Of a DNA stretch of 31,884 nt, positions 9,911-21,000 are shown one piece after another. The translations under genes and the position numbers were made by a program. Origin of the DNA: Mesotaenium endlicherianum (lineage: Eukaryota; Streptophyta; Zygnematophyceae; Zygnematales; Mesotaeniaceae). Location: assembly GCA_009602735.1 (NCBI GenBank), contig WELA01002985.1, positions 232,002-263,885 on the forward strand, given 5' to 3'. The notes below the pieces were generated by a model. The model did not search any database, was not told where the DNA came from, and saw only the letters and a program-made list of their open reading frames with translations. Position 1 is the stretch's first letter. Every line of letters begins with the position of its first letter.

Positions 9911-9917
9911 TTATATA
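9911..9917 (-). promoter_or_regulatory. Candidate TATA box in the 5' LTR
   Basis: On the minus strand TATATAA lies in GTATATAAACAAG, about 185 bases before the LTR's downstream end. That is a sensible place for the U3/R boundary of this LTR. The block is conserved in the 3' LTR, and partly (GTATACAAAC) in the solo LTR. Confidence 0.55.
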
Positions 9918-9953
9918 CTTGCTACATAAGTAATTTCTAGGAAGGTGTATGTT

Positions 9954-9976
9954 GATGTGTTGGCACCCAACACATC
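9954..9976. repeat. Perfect 10-bp hairpin inside the LTR
   Basis: GATGTGTTGG and CCAACACATC are exact reverse complements around the 3-base loop CAC. The same hairpin is at 3777-3799 in the other LTR. In element orientation it lies about 37 bases upstream of the candidate TATA box. It is broken in the solo LTR. Confidence 0.8.
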
Positions 9977-10234
9977 CCAAAACTTGCCACCTCTTTCTAG
10001 AATAATGTACACATGTCCTTTTGACCTAAAAATGGCACATCTGACTTTTGCCACATGGAGTTCTTCTAGGTCTTTCCTCTAACTTCGAAAATGCCTTGGA
10101 AGGTTCAAAGGACATGAACCAAGTTACTAGAGTACCTATTCACACTTGACTCCACACAATACTACTCCAAATATATTTGAAAACATTAAAATATATGCGA
10201 ACTAATATATAATAACTCAAATCACTACATCTTC

Positions 10235-11877
10235 TCTTGGGCTGTCACAAGTGGTTGCATAAGTTGTTGTACAAAATGGAGGGTGTGAAAATATTGTCAA
10301 AATACACATTTGTGTGAGAATATTGAATGCCAAGTCTCCTTTGTTCTCCCTCGAAGGATACGCAGACGGCCTTAACAATGTTCATGTCAGGCGTTGGACA
10401 TAAATAATGTATCAACAAGACATTATGAACCTGTCCAAGCAATCTCATTACTCAAGACAACCTCCAATATTTGAATGTACTTGTGAGATTTACACAAGAA
10501 CTCTCAGTAATTCCGCAAGTGGCGAAATGGCAAAAGTTGTTTGACATCTTGAAAGCTATGATTTGAGCCCATGTCGACCTAGGTGGAAGACCTTGTAGAC
10601 CCGCTCTAGGTTTCCCATAAATCAGCCCAGCTAACTTTGGCGCAGAAAATGCTGTAAATAAATGGGCAAAGTCCTCTAAGTTGACTATATTTCGTCACTT
10701 GTAAGAATGTAATGCATGCGACACCCTTTTTGATGTCTGGAACTTGTTGACACGCTTGTACATCCCTCTTTGTATTTTTTGTATATTCACTCAAAGACGT
10801 CACTTTTGTTAACTATTTCTCGAGCATGCCGAAATTGGCAAAAAACGTGACGGAAATCGTTTAATAGCACCTAGATTTTGTATTGGCGTGACGTGAGTTC
10901 CACCAATTCTCAAGAAGCAGTTGAGTCGAAGAACTTCTTAAAAGTTGCGCATAAGGGTTGAAGTGCCTTGCAAGTTAATCATTCCTAAACCATAGAACTT
11001 CACCTCACAAGAAAGGCTGCTCGAATGTTGAACAACAATTAGAAGGTACTTATGGAGGAGATCAAGCAATCTAATTGAGACATTCTTAAGGCTTGGAGTG
11101 GAATAAGGTCCTTGGAATACAAAGTCTTTTGTAAACTTATAATTTATTATTTGCATGGACTTGCATCATTCTTGCAGTGACATTTTTAAGCGACCCACTG
11201 ATTTGCTCGATTGCTTGATGAGAACACAAGTTCATATCATGCCTCAAAGTATTTTTGACCTAATTGAAGTAGTGTTACGGCAGGGTAGCAATTGCAAGTC
11301 AAAATATGGGTGCAAAAACACGAGTCAAGAATGCTAATTGCCATGGATATCGTTAGAATTACGTTGAAGCGGGTCAAAACAAAAATCTAAAAACACCTTA
11401 TAGAGTGCATATAATACACTTGTTATGTAGAAAGGGGCAATTAAGAAGAGTAGCATAATGCATGATTGCTCACTGATGGTTGCAAATTACATATGCATGT
11501 CTTTACCCTTAGCTTTCTGCCCCTTACTTTTCATATTTCTGCCCCTTACTTTTCATATATATCTTGGGTTGAAGCTTGTGTGATATAGGGCTCGTGCACA
11601 TACCTGCACATATGATCATGGAGCGTAAAGGACCACTAGAAAAGCACGTTGTTGAATTGTGATTTTTAAGTACTTGCTAACGAGTTAGTGAATTCTACAT
11701 GCATGGGCGACTTCGTCATGATACAAATTTATCACCAATTCCCAAGAATTTATTTTGTGAGAGGAGTTCGAGGAACATGGAAGATGTCGCCAAAAAGAGT
11801 TGCTAAAGTTGAACCTGAGATAAATCGGTCCGGCACAAGGATATATTGGCGATTAATCGGACTGTAATTTGTCACTG
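10235..11877. other. Intergenic spacer downstream of the retrotransposon
   Basis: AT-rich sequence with only short frames on both strands and nothing recognised. A perfect 22-bp tandem duplication of TTTCTGCCCC...TTCATA sits at 11514-11535 and 11536-11557. No RNA gene signature is seen. Confidence 0.5.
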
Positions 11878-11951
11878 CCAGTCACCACCAGTCACAAACT
11901 CACCACCAGTCACGTGTCACGACTCACACCTCATTACAATTAATCAGTCAC
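11878..11951. promoter_or_regulatory. Clustered CCAGTCAC motifs and a G-box upstream of the ten-exon gene
   Basis: CCAGTCAC occurs at 11878-11885, 11888-11895 and 11906-11913, with a related CAGTCAC at 11945-11951. The third copy overlaps a CACGTG G-box (11911-11916), the core site of plant bZIP and bHLH factors. The cluster lies about 250-330 bases upstream of the TATA box. The role is inferred from spacing and repetition only. Confidence 0.4.
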
Positions 11952-12203
11952 GAAAGTCAATGCATCTTGGACTCTTCTGAGCTAACTGCGTGCAACCGAC
12001 ATTCTGTTGCATGACTTTTTATTGATGGTGATATTTGCGTCTATACCTGGGCTAGGCATGACCGGGCAGGGCTAGTCTTCACAAACGACGCAAGCATCAT
12101 TGAGGGCCGGCAGAAAGCGGCAATGCGTGAGAATATTTTGCAAGACCCTGTGCGGCAAGACTCGCTTCCTGCCTGCTCCAGATCTGTTCCAAACGAATTG
12201 AAC

Positions 12204-12211
12204 TATAAATA
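12204..12211 (+). promoter_or_regulatory. TATA box of the secreted beta-helix protein gene
   Basis: TATAAATA lies 212 bases before the ATG at 12423. Transcription would start near 12235-12245, giving a 5' UTR of roughly 180 bases. Confidence 0.6.
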
Positions 12212-12422
12212 CCCGGGCCAGGTACGACCATAATGTACCAATTCACAAGTCCCAGGCTTCACTTTCTTCGGCCCTGGCAATCGCTTTTACCAGACGACAC
12301 TAAACGAGCTAATCTTCATTCGCGTGGACTCATTCACGTCACAGTTCAGCTCCATACAGAAGGTCATCTGAAAATAATTAAGTTGAAGTCTGCGCGAACT
12401 ATAGCTTAGAAAGAAGCTAGAC

Positions 12423-14178
12423 ATGAGTCGAAGGAAGACTTCGGCGTCGATGATGGTTTTTGGTGTGCTCTGCTTCATTGCGATGACCGCCTCGTGCGGA
12501 AGAGCATCCGATGGAGCTATCGGATCCTCACTAGGTGTGTTTTACGCGTTAATTTGAGCATTATATGCAGATGACCAAAGTGCACTGACGATGATGTCCG
12601 ACTTTCTACGTTCAACGGTTTAGCGAACATTGGTTATGAGGCCTCCGTACCCTGTCTCACTAGCCGGAGGTTCAATTGCAGGGAAAGGAGCCCAGCAAGC
12701 AGCTGAAACCTTGGTTGGAAGGCGCATCCCAGGCGTCCTAACGGGCGAAGACATCCTTCGCAATGCTATCTCCCTTGCAAACGTGAGTCCGTTCAAGCAC
12801 GAGTACTCGTTTGTATGTATGCCAATCAGTTATGTATGTCGTGCAAGGCTATCTCGGGCTGGCAATCACATACTCGTTGACTTCAATTGGTTTGCATTAA
12901 GAGTGCCTGACATATACAAGTTGCTGCCACACATTTTTTGCACGTCAATATTGATGGCATGAACTCAATTCCTACTCTTGGTGGCATCCTTGATTTGTCA
13001 CTCCAGGCTCTAAGAGATTCGTCCGCAAGTGCAAGCATCACGCCAACGCCCACCTACTCTCTCATTCTCAAGAAAGACGTCAAGTTGACCAAGTAAGGGT
13101 TCAGCGTGGTCGATCACGTACAACTCTGTAGAAACAGATAACATGAAATGACTAAACTTTTTAAAAAAAAACAATGTCTCTTACTATTGGTGCATGCTTG
13201 CATGTGGTAGCCAGCAGAAAAATAAGCATTAATCCACACAATTCATAACTTCTTAACAGCTGAATAGGTTTCTACAGTTCTATACATGGCTCACCAATTC
13301 TTGCTACGGTCATTCGCGTGGCCTTCTATGAATGTGTTACGCAGGAAGCTGCCAACTCTGCTGCGTAACGCAGTGCTGGAGGTGACTGGTGCTTGTACGG
13401 ATACCGCAGGGTTGCCCAGAAAGTAATTTTTTCTTCTCACCCGTACTCAATCAATACCCAACTTCATTTGGGCTATAGCAGCTCCCCCCCACCCTTCCTT
13501 TCATCCCCCTCCCCCNNNNNNNNNNNNNNNNNNNNNNNNNNNNNNNNNNNNNNNNNNNNNNNNNNNNNNNNNNNNNNNNNNNNNNNNNNNNNNNNNNNNN
13601 NNNNNNNNNNNNNNNNNNNNNNNNNNNNNNNNNNNNNNNNNNNNNNNNNNNNNNNNNNNNNNNNNNNNNNNNNNNNNNNNNNNNNNNNNNNNNNNNNNNN
13701 NNNNNNNNNNNNNNNNNNNNNNNNNNNNNNNNNNNNNNNNNNNNNNNNNNNNNNNNNNNNNNNNNNNNNNNNNNNNNNNNNNNNNNNNNNNNNNNNNNNN
13801 NNNNNNNNNNNNNNNNNNNNNNNNNNNNNNNNNNNNNNNNNNNNNNNNNNNNNNNNNNNNNNNNNNNNNNNNNNNNNNNNNNNNNNNNNNNNNNNNNNNN
13901 NNNNNNNNNNNNNNNNNNNNNNNNNNNNNNNNNNNNNNNNNNNNNNNNNNNNNNNNNNNNNNNNNNNNNNNNNNNNNNNNNNNNNNNNNNNNNNNNNNNN
14001 NNNNNNNNNNNNNNNNNNNNNNNNNNNNNNNNNNNNNNNNNNNNNNNNNNNNNNNNNNNNNNNNNNNNNNNNNNNNNNNNNNNNNNNNNNNNNNNNNNNN
14101 NNNNNNNNNNNNNNNNNNNNNNNNNNNNNNNNNNNNNNNNNNNNNNNNNNNNNNNNNNNNNNNNNNNNNNNNNNNNNN

Positions 14179-14272
<94 letters not shown>

Positions 14273-17200
14273 CGCACGCGCTCGAGATTATTCATCCTTT
14301 GTGCTCGTCATAGTCCGTCAATTTCGTGAGTTCTGGAGCAGTTACCGCAATCATCACTTCTCCAGGAATACCACTGCACTCAGATGCACTCCCTAGCCCC
14401 GGGTTGAACAGCATATCTGCATGCTTCACTACTCACTCTCGACTGCGCACTGGAGAGAGTACTTCAAGAACATGTCATTACTCGTGAAAGTGTTGGGCCT
14501 CACGCTTGACGCTTGTGCCACGTACTCGTGCGCAGGTGTGTCATCGACGGGCAGTCTACCTACCCCGTCTTTGTGATCGAGAACAACTACCCTGCCGGGC
14601 TGCACCTGACCAACCTGAGGTTCCAGTATGTGAACGGGGGCGTGGTCAGCGGGTACGCTCTCCTCTATGCGCGCTCCTCCGACTTCTACAACAACTACAA
14701 CTACGCGGCTCCCGGTGCTGTCTTCAGGTACTGCACTCAACAGAGCACTTGAGGGGGCAGCTCATGTCACCTTCATGCATGGCCTAACTGCATGCTCAAT
14801 CTTCCCCTGAACAAGCAGCGACTGAACGTTTTTTTCATACAGCAAGCTTTTCTGTAGTATCGCGCCCGACTTCATAATCTCCTGAAGACTTTGCACTGAG
14901 CCCGACGCGCTCCACAGTCTGCCTGTGCGCTAGCACTGCAAGCCACAAGCGTTATAATTGGTCCTTTGTTTTAGCCAGGGTCTTGGATGAGTGCACTTCC
15001 TTGAGCTACCGCTGTGTGCTACGTGTTGGCATCGTGGTCCTTCCCACCTTGTAGATTGCTTAGTGTAAGTTATAACAGCTCTTGCTGAAATCTGACAATT
15101 GGACAGATGGCGCCCACACATTTGTGCCGCTTCTTCTTTCACACAGATTGCATGCAGCATTGCTATAACTATCTTCAAGTCAATCACCATGCCGCTTCTA
15201 ACATGTCGTTTGTTGACATAACACACTCCTCGCCCCAGTCAGGCACCACGGCCCCCACTGAATCCGTCATTTATTGACCTCACCCTTCCTGCCCCGTTTC
15301 ATCTGCCCGCAGCCTCATCAAGGGCACAGTGTCAGTCTTCCCCGGCATCCGCTACCCGCTGCACGTCACCGGCTGCAAATTTGTGGACAACATTGCGCGG
15401 GGCAGCGGGGGCGCCATCCACGTCTCCGGTGATAACTCCGCCCAGACGTACGTGCACATCACCAAGTCGTCCTTCAGGAACAACGTCGCCCAGAGGGGCA
15501 GTGGCGGCGCCGTCGACGCGGGCGGGCGCGGCTTCTACTGCAACCAGTGCACCTTCTCGGGAAACTATGCGAGTACGCATTCCGCCTCCTTCATTGATTG
15601 CATTTGACAATGTAACCGGGCGTCTATGTTTGTGAGTGGCCGTGGCAGGGTCTCGACATAGTCTACACGTAAAGCTTGGGGCGTTTTCGCTAAAGCAGCA
15701 AGGAAGTGACCTTTAAGGCCAGGAGGCAAGCTTGAGACGGCTGCTAAGTTCTTAGCCTGCAATCATGATCCTTGCACTGTGTTGCTACTCTACACTTGTG
15801 ATTCTTAGTCTCTTCATGCCACTCAATCGCTCCTGCTGTCCTCCGCCTCCAGCTCAATTCCGCACACTAAGTGCACATGCGCCGTCTCGAGGGTTTGCTA
15901 TATAATGAAACTTACTCAAGACACTTCATGCCGTGTGCTGACCTCCAACACACTCTCATTTCCAACAACTCCAGCATCTACAGTTGGCACGTGTCACTAA
16001 AGCAACCTCTGAGGAACTGGGAACTGGATGTACGCAAATGCGCGCAGAGACCGGCGGGGGCGCGGTAAGCTACACCGGCTTCAACAACCTCACAGTGATC
16101 AACTCCGCGTTCCTCAACAACACCTCCTTTGAGGACAAGGGCGGCGCTGTCCGGCTGGCCGTCACCGGCGCCACCGACAAGACCAAGTCGCTCTTCTGCA
16201 GCACCACGTGGGTCAAAAACCACGTCGCCTCCGCGCCCAAGATGTCCGCCGACCTCTTCCTGACCAAGGGCAAGCCAGCTGTTGCGTGGACTTTTACTAC
16301 CGCAAGGGTTGACTTCTGCGGGTTCTCCAAGCCCCCGTCCACGCGGCTTCTTAAAAGCACCGGCGGGGAGAACGTGTACTACCTGGGGAACAGCTGCGTG
16401 TAAGCTTCGGTTCTCAAATCTGGCACATTTTCAGATGCTTTTCTTTTCTGAGTGTTCTCTGTTGTGCGAGCTTCATGTTCTTCCTTCCAACGTTCTTCTG
16501 AGAGTTCCTCCCAAGCTCTCATCATAAGGATATTGAATGCAGGTTGAGCTTGAATTATAATAGTCTATCTGGGCAATCCTCAGGCTCTAGAGTCTGAACG
16601 TGCTTGTGCGCTCGTGTGTGCATGTGTGTGTGTGTGTGTCTTTCTGTCTGCCTGTGTGTGAAAAATAGGGGATGCAAGGGCTGCCCTCAAGAGTGCAACG
16701 GCAAAGGCACGTGCACCCTGGATGCGGACCTCATCCCGTCGTGCGCCTGCAACTTCAACGGCGACCCTGCCACCTACTGCGCCGACTGCAAGGCGGGCTC
16801 GCTGGCGTCCAAGAAGTGCGAGGGCTGCGAGCCCGGCTACCTGCCCCAGGCCCTGGCTGGTGGATGCAAGCCCTGCGCCGGCCTCGCACCAGTGAGTTCA
16901 GCTTTCAGCATTCGTGCACTTGCAGCACCAACTCTTTTTTTTGCAAGTTATCGGACTTCCACTGTGGCCTATACGCATGCGCCGTGAAGACATCTAACTG
17001 CCTATCACATCAACAGGCCTGTTGACACAAGCTTTGTGGCATTGTGATAGAAAGTGCCATGTCATTGGTCCACAATATTGCCGTTTTTTTTTACTGTGGA
17101 CTAGCTGCATAAAAGCTGTGGGCGGAGGAGGATTGAAGACCACGCAGCGTTCATGCAGACACCCTGCACAGGTGAAGGCAGGCTGCAGGCCCGGCTTCTA

Positions 17201-18035
17201 ACTGCCAGTGTGCCCCCCCACTTGTTGCCGTTTGGAGTGCAGATGATAGCGGACCCCTACCTCTCGTTCAACATCCCCACGACATGGGCCCACTACACGA
17301 CCGCCCAGTCAGCAGCTGACTGCCGCAACAAGTGCACCGCTTTCCATCGCCCGACCACCTCCACCGCCAACTACTGCAACTTCTGGGCCTACTTCGGCGG
17401 GTACGCATCAGCACACCTGAGCTCACCCTTCACACGCAAAATTTGCTCATAGCTTCTATATTTTCTAACTTGCAAATTCTCCTAGTTGCATGGCTGCTGG
17501 GCCTCACCCAGCTGCCGCTTGTGCCCCCCCTGGATTTGCGTGAGATCTGGACTAAAACTTGGAAGTGTTGTTCTCACCAAGCTCTCCGTGCCGAGCGTAG
17601 AAATCAAGTCTCAAACTGAAGTGCAGTTCCTTGCTCAAGATTGTCAAACGTTTACATTGCTGTCATCTTTCGATGTCCCTCGCGATGGTAATGCTGCTGA
17701 GTACAGAATCACTTTGCACCGTAGCAAATACCAAAATATAAGAACACCGCTTCGCATATGTACGAGACAGAGGGCTTTTGTGTCCATGTCTCTCTGACAG
17801 GACTTTCTTGTCAACGCAAAACCTTCAGTACAAGCAGACTAATGCTGCCTCTTGGGTTGAACTCGTTATATGTCCATCCTCCAACTCTCACAGTGGCGCA
17901 GAAGCCGGATGCCCCAAATCGTGCCTGCTGGCGTACAACACCAACACGTGCTTCAACCAGACAATGAACCACAACCTTGACACCGACCTCTTCTTCCAGT
18001 ATAACGAGCCCGGCGCCGAGTGCCCCATCCTCTGA
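12423..18035 (+). CDS. Secreted PMP-like beta-helix protein with Cys-rich and PAN-like modules
   Basis: Ten exons join in consistent phase: 12423-12534, 12682-12782, 13007-13092, 13345-13422, 14536-14727, 15313-15572, 16048-16399, 16669-16891, 17243-17400 and 17894-18035. Together they make 1704 nt, or 567 residues. Residues 1-27 form a signal peptide with a hydrophobic core (MMVFGVLCFIAM). Residues about 85-393 read as a right-handed parallel beta-helix. They hold four FxxN motifs (213-216, 244-247, 271-274, 298-301) alternating with four GGA[IV] motifs (222-225, 254-257, 280-283, 308-311), the pattern of chlamydial polymorphic membrane protein repeats. Residues 395-468 are a cysteine-rich EGF/laminin-like module. 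Residues 469-567 contain spaced cysteines and an FWAYF motif resembling a PAN/apple domain. There are N-glycosylation sequons (NLT, NNT, NQT) and no C-terminal membrane helix, so an extracellular or wall-matrix protein is likely. Its ligand is unknown. The N gap lies in intron 4. The exon chain is inferred, without transcript data. Confidence 0.82.
13516..14178. other. Assembly gap (663 N) within intron 4
   Basis: Unknown bases flanked by a C-rich run (CCCCCCTCCCCC) on the left and a CT microsatellite on the right. Exon 4 ends at 13422 with two bases of a codon and exon 5 starts at 14536 with the third, so no coding sequence need be missing. True size is unknown. Confidence 0.95.
14179..14280. 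repeat. (CT)39 microsatellite passing into (CG)n
   Basis: CT repeats run from 14179 to 14256. They are followed by about nine CG units (14257-14274) and ACGCG. The run begins at the gap edge, so its true length is unknown. The alternating CG tract could adopt Z-DNA. Confidence 0.95.
16617..16639. repeat. (TG)n microsatellite in intron 7
   Basis: A TG-rich run, perfect from 16623 to 16639, lies in the short intron before exon 8 and leads into the AAAAATAG acceptor. Confidence 0.85.
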
Positions 18036-21000
18036 TGAGAGCGCGCGTAGCCAAGAGAGCATGACGACTTGAGGGAAGAGCCGGCCGTGGCTGCTTGTTG
18101 GACACATGCTTGTTGGACAAGCGCCAGATCCAAGAACAGTATTAGGTTCATAGCATTTGATTCTCTGAGCTTCCTCGTTGATCTGCTGTTGGGGGCCGGG
18201 GTAGGGAAGCTTATGCTTATTGTAGACTATTTTCTTATTCATTATTTGTTTGGTTTGTTAGCATGAAACACCACATGTTAGCTACTGATTCCTGCCATTG
18301 GCTCCGCCAAATTACTGGTGGGGCAGATGTTTCACACGTCATTACAACGTCGCTAGCTCCACTGACTCTTGAAATCTTGTTCACTTTGTCACCAGGTTGG
18401 AATTCAGTGGTTGCTAGCTCTATAAACTCCATTCTTTATTTCTAGATTCATTCTATTGAAAGTCATGTTTTGGCTGAAGCCCCTCACGAGGCGGCAACTC
18501 TTCTGCCATTTACGAGAGCCTGTAACGTAATACAAATTTGTTCTTGTTTTCAACAATATTGTCCCCCACTCCCTTATTATGCCCTCTTGAACAATGATTT
18601 GCCCAACATTCTGCTGTGCTAAGCTGCTAGAAAACATAACTGCTTAACAATCCACTGATTAAGCACTAGCTGCCAGGGCATCTGCTTTACCTTCTGGCTT
18701 AATCTCATGAGATATTGCAGAACGTAAGTAGGAGGTGCTCGCACTTAGAAGCAGGAAAATAATATGCTGCGGCAAGTTACCGGTCTCATGGCACTGCCAC
18801 GTGGCATAAACAAAATTATCCCATATTGTCTTTTATTCACAATCGGTGTTGAGAGGCGCAGGACCAAGCCTGCCGCTGTTTCTCATGAAGCTCCCTGCTG
18901 CCTCACTCTATGGCAGAGGCAACTTGCTATGCACCGCCCAACTCCAACCAGCCTCTTTTTACTGCCCGCAACAATGCGTGAAAGTTGATTGTGTTATTTA
19001 ACAGCTGCCCCGCAAGTCCTCTTCACTCAGAGAGTGCTGGCCTTAGGTGCCTGGGCCGCGAGGTAGCTTGTATCCCAGGAGGCACTTTAGTGGCAGCTTA
19101 TAGCAAGCAGCAATGGGAGGCAAGCCCACCCACCCACACAGCAAGTTAATGGAGCGACAAGTTGCTGCACGTGTGATTATAAACACAACATATCGAGGGC
19201 GAGTGTTTAGGGCTTTACAGTAAAAGAGATGTTTACAAAGATAGCTGTCCTAGAAAAATTTCCCTTGTTTGTTGACCTCCGAAAAGTGGATAGTGCCTTC
19301 TCTTTGAATATACTCCCTCCCATCCACAGAAACCAGCATTAATACATGCACTCACAAATATCCCTCCAATCCCTCCAGACACCACGACCAATATTGCGCC
19401 ATGTTGCAAACTGTTTATTAAAAAAATGAATGCCCGTGATTATACTAAAATTATAAAGAAGTTCTATACATATAGAAGTGCATTATATGAGCAACGATTA
19501 AGAGTACAGACCCCAATAGTTTCCCTACTGAACTCACCTAAGAGCCTTAAATGCACTTGAAACTCAATTGAAACTCCCAAGTCGAGCCATCTAACTTTAG
19601 AAACCTCACAGACATCATCTGCAATTCGAAGTCGTAAGTTTTTGTTTCAAGGATGTTCTCCATGATCATAAGATGTTATGCCTCTAGCAGCGACGCAAAT
19701 CCACTTCAGTCAAGCTTCATGTTCGTAAATTGCCAATCATGGTAAGTTGGGAAGAGTCACATCCTGCTGTAGTTCACATGCACGATATGAAAGCTGTAGA
19801 AATGTAACGTGTTCTAGCAGAAGGAAATAGAAAAAAGTGGTATGCGCATTTGAAGTTGTCTGTGCTGGTCGTCTTTTATCAGAAAGAAGGCACCCCCATT
19901 CCCCTCACAAACTGGAGGCCTTCCTAAACACCTTCGATACTGACGAAAGAGTAATGCTTGACATGTACCTGCAAATACTGGAGAATGAAACATTACCTTG
20001 TGATGATGAGAGATGAGATCAAGTTTGCTAACATTCAGGAAGAATAGTCAAAATCTCTAAGAAAGAGTTGGATGCTTCACAGGTACACAACTTTGTTATC
20101 CATAAGATCAACAAAAGCGAGGAACTGCCCCAGTTATGTGTAAAATCAACTCAATGAGGAGACCTATGTACAATACAAGGAAGTTATATATGCGCATTGC
20201 TAGCGACGACATTACTACCTATCTTTCAAGAAAAGAGCTCCACCCTGCAGACCCATCAAAATCGATCTTCCAGAAATTGTTAAGCCTTACAAGCGAATGT
20301 CCTCGCAAAACTTGCCTCATTCACCTTTTATCCCCCGAGGAGCTGTTCCCTTGGCTGGGCTCTGGGTGCCCTTTTGGCTTTTCCCGGCCTTCCTCCGTGA
20401 AGTCGCTGCTGCCACGTGGCGCAGAGCGCACCTGAAGGTGGACCCCCCTTCGTCGCTCTTACTCTCACTTCACACTGATCCTCCCCCCAAAGAAGTCAAA
20501 TTCACCCCAAACAGGAACCTATGCTCAAGTCCTTCTTGGTGGCGCCCACTTTGACCCTCTGCAGTCCTCTGGCAGAGGTGCCAGCTGGGCTACCAACAAG
20601 CTGTGACTAGCGTCCTCAAGGTGCGTCAGATTTTACATGGGCTAGCGGAAGAAGGCAGCGACATTCGCCTGTGCAGCATGACAGGGTGCAGGCAGGGGAT
20701 GCCCTGAGGATGCCGTTGCAGCCATAGCGGAGGGACGTCTCTTCCTGCAGCAGTGGGTACCTGACGTGCACCTCTGCCTGCAACCCACAGAACACATATG
20801 ACGACATATCATCACTCTAAAAATCACATATTTCATCATGATGAACAAGCAGCCGAGCCACAGGAGAGCAAGGGCACCCCCTTTTTGGAACCCTGCGATT
20901 GCAACTGACTGCCCCGCAAAAGCCACCAGCTCACTGCTGCAGCCGATGGCCATCCACATAGGACCAGGAGAGGGGACACGGTGACAGAGCTTGCAAGAAG

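Larger units (their letters stand above)
9727..10229 (-). repeat. 5' LTR of the chromovirus
   Basis: 503 bp, with TGTAGTG and CACTACA ends. In element orientation this LTR carries the promoter that makes the genomic RNA. It is 98.8% identical to the 3' LTR (6 mismatches by eye, no indels). Confidence 0.97.
3545..10234 (-). mobile_element. Full-length Ty3/gypsy chromovirus (LTR retrotransposon)
   Basis: This is a complete element on the minus strand: 5' LTR (9727-10229), primer site, gag, pol, repeat-rich 3' region, polypurine tract and 3' LTR (3550-4052). Both LTRs are 503 bp and begin TGTAGTG and end CACTACA, a perfect 7-bp inverted terminal repeat. The insertion is flanked by a perfect TCTTC duplication at 3545-3549 and 10230-10234. 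The LTRs differ at 6 of 503 positions by manual comparison. Protein order is Gag, then protease-RT-RNase H-integrase-chromodomain, which defines the chromovirus branch of Ty3/gypsy (Metaviridae). No stop or frameshift interrupts either reading frame apart from the gag-pol junction, so the copy appears structurally competent and recently inserted. Chromodomains of this class are thought to direct integration to particular chromatin. Confidence 0.97.

Noticed and set aside
13393..14313. Long plus-strand open frame of 306 codons
   Set aside because: Most of it is translated N bases plus the CT repeat. The real coding part is exon 4 (13345-13422) only.
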